From an uncultured Bacilli bacterium (lineage in GTDB: Bacteria; Bacillota_I; Bacilli_A; RF39; UBA660), in contig CAKOLT010000025.1 of the NCBI GenBank assembly GCA_934096315.1, positions 1 through 13,297 on the forward strand: DNA of 13,297 nt, written 5' to 3'. A program made the translations under genes and the position numbers. This document shows positions 1 to 5,507 of this stretch, piece after piece; within the stretch, counting starts at the first letter, position 1; every line of letters starts with the position of its first letter. A model generated the notes under the pieces. The model did not search any database and had not been told where the DNA came from. It saw nothing but the letters and a program-made list of their open reading frames with translations.

Positions 1-71
1 CTAGTCAAAAGGAAATTGGAATAAATTTTCCCGCAAATGTTTAATTTATTTTAAGACATTTTCAAAAGTTA

Positions 72-102
72 TTGACACACTTTTTTAATTTATTTTTATA
101 AA
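72..102 (+). promoter_or_regulatory. Possible distal promoter upstream of the AbiEi gene
   Basis: A perfect -35 box TTGACA lies at 72-77. The best -10 candidates are TATAAA at 97-102 (19-base spacing) or weaker hexamers at 95-101 with 17-18 bases. The spacing is not ideal. If used, the transcript would carry the hairpin at 119-158 in its leader. The rest of 1-118 is AT-rich; I see no gene in it, only short open ends (for example frame 3, stop at 42-44) that could be the tail of an upstream gene but cannot be identified. Confidence 0.3.
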
Positions 103-115
103 AAAAGATTATCCT

Positions 116-144
116 TTAACAACCACACTGAAAAATGTTATAAT
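116..144 (+). promoter_or_regulatory. Main promoter of the AbiEi gene (extended -10)
   Basis: The -35 box TTAACA (116-121) is separated by exactly 17 bases from a perfect -10 TATAAT (139-144), which is preceded by the TG of an extended -10 (136-137). Transcription would begin near 151, so the ATG at 179 is the first sensible start and the upstream GTG at 149 is not available. The whole promoter lies inside the inverted repeat at 119-158, so a factor bound there should occlude RNA polymerase. Confidence 0.75.
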
Positions 145-158
145 TTCAGTGTGGTTGT
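119..158. promoter_or_regulatory. Perfect 15-bp inverted repeat, candidate operator
   Basis: The arms 119-133 and 144-158 are exact reverse complements (core CAACCACACTGAAA / TTTCAGTGTGGTTG) around a 10-base centre that contains most of the -10 box. The repeat spans roughly -32 to +8 of the main promoter. Characterised AbiEi antitoxins autorepress by binding inverted repeats in their own promoters, so an operator is the simplest reading. It lacks a following T-run, so it is not an intrinsic terminator. In a transcript from the distal promoter it could also fold as a leader hairpin just before the ribosome binding site. Confidence 0.65.
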
Positions 159-178
159 CAAAAGAAAGAAGGTATAAT

Positions 179-820
179 ATGGGAAATAATATTGAAGAAA
201 AATATAAACTTGATTCAAATGTTATTAAAAATTATGTTAATGCACTTAACACTATAACAGGACCGATGAATCAAATAAAAACTCAAATAAAGGATTTATC
301 AGAACCACTTAACCCTATTTATAATAGTATAAATCAGATGCAGAGTGAAATTGAAAGAATATCTAGAGGTATATATCAATCTCCAAATGTTTTTGAAGAT
401 AGTTTTTATTCATTTCAAACGAAATATAAAAAAGCTATATTCTCACATATGAATGCACTTTATTTCTATGAAATGACTGAGGAATTTCCTTATAATTATA
501 CAGTTACAGTACCTCAGAATTATCATGTAGATACCGTTAATGAAAAGTGTAATGTATTTTATGTTTCTGATAATATACTAGAACTAGGAATTTGTGAGGT
601 TGAAACCCCAAATGGAAATAAAGTTAGGGTATATGATCTTGAAAGAAGTATTTGTGATATTATTAGATCTAAGAATAGAATGGATTTAGAACAAGTTAAA
701 AAAGTAATTAAGCAATATACAAAAAGCAAGAATAAAGATATAAGTAAACTCTCAGAATACTCAAAGAAAATGAAAATAAACGAACAAGTAATGGAATTGG
801 TAGGTATGTACAATGACTAA
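179..820 (+). CDS. AbiEi-family (type IV toxin-antitoxin) antitoxin-like protein with an atypical N-terminus
   Basis: This is a 213-residue protein. The start is the ATG at 179, with AAGAAGG at 166-172; an in-frame GTG at 149 lies inside the operator and before the predicted transcript start. From about residue 58 the protein matches the AbiEi core as I recall it: an IERISRGIY strand, a YKKAIFSH..ALY segment (83-95), VETPNGNKVRVYDLERSICDIIRS (141-164) and a helical C-terminus. Family members normally begin with a winged helix-turn-helix that binds the promoter repeat. Here residues 1-57 instead form a Gln/Asn/Ile-rich helical stretch with two Pro-containing turns (TGPMNQIK, SEPLNPIY) and no recognisable helix-turn-helix. 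Known AbiEi proteins repress their own operon and neutralise the AbiEii nucleotidyltransferase toxin. Only a stump of the toxin follows, so this antitoxin is orphaned locally. Family assignment is fairly sure; the altered N-terminus is my reading without an alignment. Confidence 0.8.
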   Translation: MGNNIEEKYKLDSNVIKNYVNALNTITGPMNQIKTQIKDLSEPLNPIYNSINQMQSEIERISRGIYQSPNVFEDSFYSFQTKYKKAIFSHMNALYFYEMTEEFPYNYTVTVPQNYHVDTVNEKCNVFYVSDNILELGICEVETPNGNKVRVYDLERSICDIIRSKNRMDLEQVKKVIKQYTKSKNKDISKLSEYSKKMKINEQVMELVGMYND

Positions 821-896
821 TTCTATACAATCTGTAAAAAATAAATTAAAAATAATAGCAAAAGATAGAAATATGGAATTTATCAAAGAAAGATAA
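813..896 (+). pseudogene. Truncated AbiEii toxin remnant (27 codons)
   Basis: A reading frame begins with ATG at 813, overlapping the last 8 bases of the antitoxin gene, which is the usual AbiEi-AbiEii arrangement. It reads MTNSIQSVKNKLKIIAKDRN and then MEFIKER before TAA at 894. The opening resembles the N-terminus of AbiEii nucleotidyltransferases (MTN..SVK.KLKNIAKEK). Full-length toxins are around 250-300 residues with a nucleotidyltransferase core; none of that core is visible in any frame before dedA. The end of the frame, FIKER, could be a deletion join to the KERFLYRL-type motif that normally follows a few residues later, but this is speculative. Most likely the toxin was lost by deletion while the antitoxin stayed intact. 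Confidence 0.7.
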
Positions 897-930
897 TAAT
901 TACAAGATTTTACATTTTGCAATTATTTTT
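895..930 (+). terminator. Weak hairpin terminator after the AbiE remnant
   Basis: The arms AATAATTACAA (895-905) and TTGCAATTATT (917-927) pair over 11 positions with one A-C mismatch, and are followed by T residues (926-930). The stem is AT-rich and weak. It would separate the AbiE unit from dedA. Confidence 0.4.
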
Positions 931-950
931 ATTATTATGATTATTATTAT

Positions 951-978
951 TTGTTTATTCATTAAATTATGTTATAAT
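951..978 (+). promoter_or_regulatory. dedA promoter (extended -10)
   Basis: A TATAAT -10 box (973-978) with upstream TG (970-971) is preceded at 16 bases by TTGTTT (951-956). The predicted start is near 985, giving a leader of about 15 bases that holds GGAGG at 988-992, six bases before the ATG. The -10 context ATGTTATAATT repeats that of the AbiEi promoter. Confidence 0.6.
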
Positions 979-998
979 TAATCTTACGGAGGTTTATT

Positions 999-1628
999 AT
1001 GCAGATTATTGATTTTATATTACACTGTAATGAGTATATTGGACAGTTTATAGAGCTTTATGGTAGTTTTATTTATCCAATATTATTTATAATTATATTT
1101 TGTGAAACTGGATTAGTATTTCTACCCTTTCTACCAGGAGACTCTTTAATATTTGCAGCAGGAACATTTGCTGCGATTGGAGAAATGAATTTCTGGTTAT
1201 TACTTTTATTAATTATAGTAGCCGCTACTGTTGGTGATACTGTTAATTATGAAATAGGTAAACATTTTGGAAAGAAGATTATAAGTAATAAGAAATATAA
1301 GCTTATTAAGGATGAAAACCTAGAAAAGGCTGATAACTTAGTTAAGAAGTATGGTGGTGCTGCAGTATTAATTGCTCGTTTTATGCCAATTATAAGGACT
1401 ATTGTTCCTTTTGTAGTTGGTATGGGGGAACTACATTATCCTAAATTTATTAAGTATAATGCTCTAGGAGCCATAATATGGGTTAGTTTATTTTTAAGTA
1501 TTGGATACTTATTTGGTAATATTCCTGTTGTTAAAGATAACTTTACACTTATTATTCTTGGTATTATATTCTTATCAGTTCTACCAATATTAATTATGTA
1601 TATTAAAAATAAGTTTAGTAAAAAATGA
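999..1628 (+). CDS. DedA-family integral membrane protein
   Basis: This 209-residue polytopic membrane protein is of normal length for the DedA/SNARE-associated family. Recognisable family blocks occur in order: FCETGLVFLPFLPGDSL (34-50, with Glu36 and Asp48), GDTVNYEIGKHFG (79-91), and the signature ARFMPIIRTIVPFVVGMG (126-143) with the conserved arginines 127 and 133, followed by YPKFIKYNALGAIIWV. Some bacterial DedA proteins recycle undecaprenyl phosphate across the cytoplasmic membrane (UptA in Bacillus subtilis); others handle different lipids or affect membrane potential and envelope stress. The exact substrate cannot be read from sequence. The gene is monocistronic, with its own promoter and GGAGG site, and ends with TGA inside a hairpin shared with the convergent pyrophosphatase gene. 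Confidence 0.93.
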   Translation: MQIIDFILHCNEYIGQFIELYGSFIYPILFIIIFCETGLVFLPFLPGDSLIFAAGTFAAIGEMNFWLLLLLIIVAATVGDTVNYEIGKHFGKKIISNKKYKLIKDENLEKADNLVKKYGGAAVLIARFMPIIRTIVPFVVGMGELHYPKFIKYNALGAIIWVSLFLSIGYLFGNIPVVKDNFTLIILGIIFLSVLPILIMYIKNKFSKK

Positions 1629-1652
1629 ATAGATTAATTTTCTATTCATTTT
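1620..1652. terminator. Bidirectional terminator overlapping two stop codons
   Basis: Perfect 12-bp arms AAAATGAATAGA (1622-1633) and TCTATTCATTTT (1641-1652) flank a 7-base loop. T-runs follow the stem on both strands (six on the minus strand, four on the plus). The stop of dedA (TGA, 1626-1628) lies in one arm and the stop of the pyrophosphatase gene (TAG on minus, 1642-1644) in the other, so one element ends both convergent transcripts. Confidence 0.8.
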
Positions 1653-3261
1653 CCATTTCTCTAAGTATTTTAGGTAATATTTGTTGTTTTCTTGATAATA
1701 CTCCTTTTAGGAAGAATCCTTGTTGTAAGTCTTCTCCATATATATTTTTTAAGGTTTCATAAGCTCCATCACTATAATATACATATGATCCGTTTTTAAT
1801 AAAGTCTGTAACGTATAGTGCGATAAATACATATCCTCCAAGAGTACTTTCCCTATTTAATAATTCAATATAACCATCTTTTTCTTCTTCTATCTCTTCA
1901 ATATTAGTAGTTAATATATTTCCAAGACCTATTTTATTATCATTAACAGGATATGTTTTAAAGTCTGTATATAATATTTCTTCTTTAGTTTTTCCTTTTA
2001 AACTAGTACCTGCTTTTAACATTTTCATACCATAATCTTTGTAGTCTATGTTAATTAAACTACTTAACTCTATAACAGCTTTTTTATCTATATTAGTAGT
2101 AGTTGGAGACGTTAATATAAGAGTATCTGATAAAATTCCTGAAAGCATTAGTCCTGCAATATTATGAGGAATTTCTACATTATTTTCTTTATACATACCA
2201 TATATAATAGTGTTAGTACTTCCTACTGGCATATTTCTAAATACAATTGGACTCTTAGTACTCATCGGAGATATATTATGATGATCAATAATTTCTACTA
2301 TATCTGCTTCATCAAGTCCAACAGCACTTTGTTCTAAAGAGTTGTGGTCTACTAGTATTACTTTTTTTCTTTTAGTAAATTCTATATCAGAGAATCTTAT
2401 TATACCTAGGTATTGTCCTTTTTTATTTAATACTGGATAATAACTGTATCTTGTTTTGTCTGCTAGGGATATAAAGTCACTTAAATCGTCATACTCATGG
2501 ACGCATAATACATCATTACCACTCATAATAGTAGTTACACTATTACAAAAATCAAATACTTTAATTGTCTCAAGTGTACCTTTATTTGTTACAATTATAT
2601 TTACTTTATTCTTTTTAGCAAGTTCTAAGTGATCTTCTTTTATAGGGAATCCTCCGGTTAATATAATTAATTTAACTTTACATGTTATTGCATACTCTAT
2701 TATACTGTATCTATTTCCTACGATTAAAATGTCATCATTAGATAATTTAATTTCATCTAAGAAAGTAGTACTCCTGAAGCCTGCAGTTATAACATTACCT
2801 TTAATTTCTTCATCATATTTTAAGACTTCTTTTCCCTCAATTGTATTTAATATATTATTATAATAAGCATCCATTATATTTCTTTTTCCTGTTAGACATT
2901 CACTAGCAATATCTTTCATATTAATAATACCCACTATATGTTTTTTGTCATCTATAACAGGAACTTTACTTATTTCGGCTTTTTCCATTTGTTTGTAAGC
3001 ATCTAGTATTGAATTATCAGTAGTTATACTATGATTCTTTGTGTAATTTAAATCCTTTATCTTTATTTTAACATCGTTTATAAACATTGGCTCTTTAGTA
3101 TTAAAGTAATCTAAGGCAAACTCTGTTTCTTTATTAATACTACTTAAAACAACAGGTACAGCATCTACCCCAAGTTGTTTTTTTAAATATGCTAAACTAA
3201 TCGCAGCCCCAACACTATCTGTATCAGGACTCCTGTGTCCAAATATATATATTTTTTCCAT
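1642..3261 (-). CDS. Manganese-dependent inorganic pyrophosphatase with CBS and DRTGG-type regulatory domains
   Basis: This is a 539-residue family II (DHH) soluble pyrophosphatase that hydrolyses PPi to phosphate. The N-terminal metal-binding motif GHRSPDTDS (8-16) supplies His9, Asp13 and Asp15. The catalytic domain resumes after a regulatory insert with VDHN (304-307), IDHHN (325-329) and SDT (378-380), and the substrate-binding SRKQQ motif sits at 523-527. The insert holds CBS repeat 1 (about 72-125), a DRTGG-like domain (about 150-245) and CBS repeat 2 (about 245-295), which explains a length well above the roughly 310 residues of simple family II enzymes. In related CBS-pyrophosphatases, AMP and ADP inhibit, and diadenosine polyphosphates activate forms that carry DRTGG. 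This is the last gene of the asnB operon: it starts one base after the preceding stop, with its ribosome binding site (AAGGAAG) inside the end of that gene. PPi from AsnB or polymer synthesis could be a substrate, but that link is only inference. Confidence 0.95.
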   Translation of the reverse strand: MEKIYIFGHRSPDTDSVGAAISLAYLKKQLGVDAVPVVLSSINKETEFALDYFNTKEPMFINDVKIKIKDLNYTKNHSITTDNSILDAYKQMEKAEISKVPVIDDKKHIVGIINMKDIASECLTGKRNIMDAYYNNILNTIEGKEVLKYDEEIKGNVITAGFRSTTFLDEIKLSNDDILIVGNRYSIIEYAITCKVKLIILTGGFPIKEDHLELAKKNKVNIIVTNKGTLETIKVFDFCNSVTTIMSGNDVLCVHEYDDLSDFISLADKTRYSYYPVLNKKGQYLGIIRFSDIEFTKRKKVILVDHNSLEQSAVGLDEADIVEIIDHHNISPMSTKSPIVFRNMPVGSTNTIIYGMYKENNVEIPHNIAGLMLSGILSDTLILTSPTTTNIDKKAVIELSSLINIDYKDYGMKMLKAGTSLKGKTKEEILYTDFKTYPVNDNKIGLGNILTTNIEEIEEEKDGYIELLNRESTLGGYVFIALYVTDFIKNGSYVYYSDGAYETLKNIYGEDLQQGFFLKGVLSRKQQILPKILREMENE

Positions 3262-3262
3262 T

Positions 3263-4684
3263 TTATCTTCCTTCTTTCTTTCTCTTAATGTATTTTTTAA
3301 TATATAATAAAAGTACTACTAATATAATATATACTGTTAGATATAACATGCTTATTATTCTATTATCTGTTTTTATAGGCATGATTATTCTAAATAGAAT
3401 TAGTATTAAACATAGCATTATGTTTTCATTTAATATGTTAATTATTTGTTCTATTAGACGTGATATACTAGTTTTTTCTTTTATTAATAGATAAATAAAT
3501 CCAATCATACTAGAAATTAGTAAAGCTATACTACTACTTAACAAGTCACCATATAAGGGGTCTTGTCCCATTCTTAAATATGATGACATAAAGGGCACTG
3601 TTAAAACCATCTTTAATATTATACCACTAATTAAGCTAATATGGATATTTTTTTTATTATATGGGATAATATTTATGTATATTTGTTTGTAAGTATTTAA
3701 AAATGCCATAAATAATGTTAGATATACTAGATACCCTATATTTATATGTACTTTATATATTATATATATTATGATGTCTCCGAAGGTGCTTAAGCATGCA
3801 ACTAGAAAAAGGGATTTGTTTAATGTATTTAGTACAGATTTTATATTCTTATTTTTAGTAGTTGTTATAATATCTGAGATGATAAGAATAATAGCCATAT
3901 AATAGAAATATATATCAGTTAAACATTTACTCGTAGATATTATTCCATACTGATACTTACTTATTAATAATGGATATAACATGATTAAAGATGTGTATAT
4001 ATAGATATAACTAGTTATATTTATTAATCCCTTGTTAATGCTTTGTTTATATGTTTGTTTAAGAGTTCTATAATAATTTTTATAGGTAATATTACTTGTT
4101 ATCTTCGCAGGTTTAATGTTTTTTAATCCATAGAAATAGCAAATGAGAATAACTACTATAAATGAGATATATGATGGGATATATAGATAATTAATAACTC
4201 TTACCGAAGATATTTTTAATACTTTAAATATAATTATACTAACTAGTATGAATAAGATATTACATAATATTATATATAATTTAGGTATAATATTAGATAG
4301 TTTATTATAATTATGTATCTTTAAATAATCTTTTATAAGTATTATAATAGTATGCAAAGTGATACTTATAAGGGGAAGTATGAATATTAAATATATATTT
4401 TCACTAGAAGTTAGAATGATAAATATTTTAGCTATTAAGAAGAATAAAACTATAAGGATAACTCCTAATATGATGATACCTAAAAGCCCGATTAAAAGGG
4501 CTTTTTTCTTATCATCATATTTAGTAAAGTATTTATCAAATGATATATCTTTTATTAAACTAAATATTATCATATATATTATATAACTAAGGGCAAAAAA
4601 GTACATATATTTACTTTTACTCACATAAAATAAGACAATTGTACAAACTAGCCACATTATTTTATATAATAATTCTTTATTCAT
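3263..4684 (-). CDS. Polytopic membrane protein, probable MOP-superfamily (SpoVB/YtgP/Wzx-like) flippase
   Basis: A 473-residue, extremely hydrophobic Ile/Leu-rich protein with about 12-14 predicted membrane segments and short basic loops. Its length fits the MATE-like MOP superfamily. Parts of the C-terminal half resemble SpoVB/YtgP-type lipid-linked oligosaccharide transporters: a hydrophobic block, then NIHISLISGIILKMVLTVP (a K-x(4)-P segment like their lipid-face helix), then YGDLLSSSIALLISSMIGFIYL, where those proteins usually have a Gly-Ala-...-Ser-Tyr helix. No catalytic motif is visible. If correct, it would flip a polyprenol-linked glycan for envelope or glycan assembly. The ribosome binding site AGGAGTG precedes the start, 30 bases from the unknown protein upstream; the stop is one base from the pyrophosphatase start. 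The gene is divergent and may be annotated only as hypothetical elsewhere. It also contains a terminator-like hairpin at 4482-4507. Confidence 0.55.
   Translation of the reverse strand: MNKELLYKIMWLVCTIVLFYVSKSKYMYFFALSYIIYMIIFSLIKDISFDKYFTKYDDKKKALLIGLLGIIILGVILIVLFFLIAKIFIILTSSENIYLIFILPLISITLHTIIILIKDYLKIHNYNKLSNIIPKLYIILCNILFILVSIIIFKVLKISSVRVINYLYIPSYISFIVVILICYFYGLKNIKPAKITSNITYKNYYRTLKQTYKQSINKGLINITSYIYIYTSLIMLYPLLISKYQYGIISTSKCLTDIYFYYMAIILIISDIITTTKNKNIKSVLNTLNKSLFLVACLSTFGDIIIYIIYKVHINIGYLVYLTLFMAFLNTYKQIYINIIPYNKKNIHISLISGIILKMVLTVPFMSSYLRMGQDPLYGDLLSSSIALLISSMIGFIYLLIKEKTSISRLIEQIINILNENIMLCLILILFRIIMPIKTDNRIISMLYLTVYIILVVLLLYIKKYIKRKKEGR
4482..4507 (+). terminator. Terminator-like hairpin inside the flippase gene, antisense orientation
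   Basis: Perfect 8-bp arms AAAAGCCC (4482-4489) and GGGCTTTT (4498-4505), loop of 8, followed by a six-T run (4502-4507) on the plus strand. It lies within a minus-strand coding region (it encodes part of KKALLIGLL), so it would stop antisense transcription. The minus-strand transcript forms the same stem with only four Ts and might be slightly attenuated. Chance is possible in a codon-constrained AT-rich region. Confidence 0.4.
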
Positions 4685-4714
4685 AACGATTCACTCCTAA
4701 AAAGAAAAGAGGGA

Positions 4715-5497
4715 TTACTTTTCTAAAATAATTTTATCTAATTTATATATTTTATTTTCTTTATCCCACTTTAATAGATATCTAATTATATTTAATTTAT
4801 CCTGGTATTTATCATAGTTAAAATCATTATCTACATATAAGTCATCACCTTTAGTAACTACCTCATTTTTTATATTTTTTAATTCATATTTAACTTCTTC
4901 GGAAGTTTCATCTATATTTTTACTAATGTATCCAAAATAATAATATAGATGTAAATATTCTTTATTCTTATCCTTGCTCTTTAATTTCATAACAACATCA
5001 TCTTTGTCGTTATCTCTCATAGCTGCCATATAATATATTTCAAAGTTCTTATCATAATATAGGGTATTATACATTCTTTCATCATTTTCTTTATATTCTT
5101 GCCATTTTAGTACTTTACCAAAGGCTTGTTTACTAGTATCCTCTACTAGAGTTTTGGTATAGAAGAAGATAGTATCATCATCAGTAAAACCTTTGTAGCA
5201 GTTTTTACATATTTCCCTACTATAACCTTTATCAGTTGATTCATAGTTTAATAAATAACTAGCTAAAGTTTTATTTAAAGATATATCACTAACAGAATCT
5301 ATAGAGATTGTTTCACTACTTTTTAAATCAGTTGTTATACCCTCATAAATACCCCCATCAACAAGATAATACCTACTAAGTTTTGAAATCATATTATCAT
5401 TATATTTACCATAACTATCTTTATTTATAGCATAAATAACTATTACAAGAAGTAAAATTACGAGAAGAAATGATAAAATACATAATCCTTTTTTCAT
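4715..5497 (-). CDS. Membrane-anchored extracytoplasmic protein of unknown function
   Basis: I do not recognise this 260-residue protein. It begins MKKG followed by a single strongly hydrophobic helix (about 5-24) without a signal peptidase or lipoprotein cleavage site that I can identify (Cys6 is not in a lipobox), so it is probably a signal-anchored protein facing outward. The remainder is hydrophilic, rich in Lys, Asp, Glu and Tyr, with a CKNC pair (Cys97/Cys100) and alternating beta-like segments such as NTLYYDKNFEIYYMAAMRD and YLHLYYYFGY. A strong AGGAGG (5504-5509) overlaps the stop of the vWA-pilin gene immediately upstream, with a 10-base gap, so the two are probably translated together. 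Co-expression suggests a partner or accessory of the vWA pilin, possibly a minor pseudopilin-like or assembly factor, but there is no GFTLIE-type prepilin signal. Function remains open. Confidence 0.75.
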   Translation of the reverse strand: MKKGLCILSFLLVILLLVIVIYAINKDSYGKYNDNMISKLSRYYLVDGGIYEGITTDLKSSETISIDSVSDISLNKTLASYLLNYESTDKGYSREICKNCYKGFTDDDTIFFYTKTLVEDTSKQAFGKVLKWQEYKENDERMYNTLYYDKNFEIYYMAAMRDNDKDDVVMKLKSKDKNKEYLHLYYYFGYISKNIDETSEEVKYELKNIKNEVVTKGDDLYVDNDFNYDKYQDKLNIIRYLLKWDKENKIYKLDKIILEK

Positions 5498-5507
5498 AAA
5501 GTACCTC

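Noticed and set aside
1..44. C-terminal tail of an upstream gene
   Set aside because: Short frames reach stops at 22-24 and 42-44, but neither carries a recognisable sequence, so no feature is called.
119..158. Inverted repeat as an intrinsic terminator
   Set aside because: No T-run follows the stem on the plus strand, and it overlaps a near-consensus promoter, so an operator is the better explanation.
149..178. In-frame GTG start giving the AbiEi protein ten extra residues
   Set aside because: It lies inside the right arm of the operator and before the predicted transcript start (~151), while the ATG at 179 has a good AAGAAGG site.
559..813. Open minus-strand frame opposite the AbiEi gene
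   Set aside because: It is antisense to a well-supported gene, is low-complexity and hydrophobic in a way expected from AT-rich antisense DNA, and has no ribosome binding site that I can see.
3288..4586. Two plus-strand open frames (3288-3494 and 4359-4586) opposite the flippase gene
   Set aside because: They mirror the Ile/Leu codons of the membrane protein on the other strand, have no recognisable motifs and no promoter or ribosome binding site that stands out.
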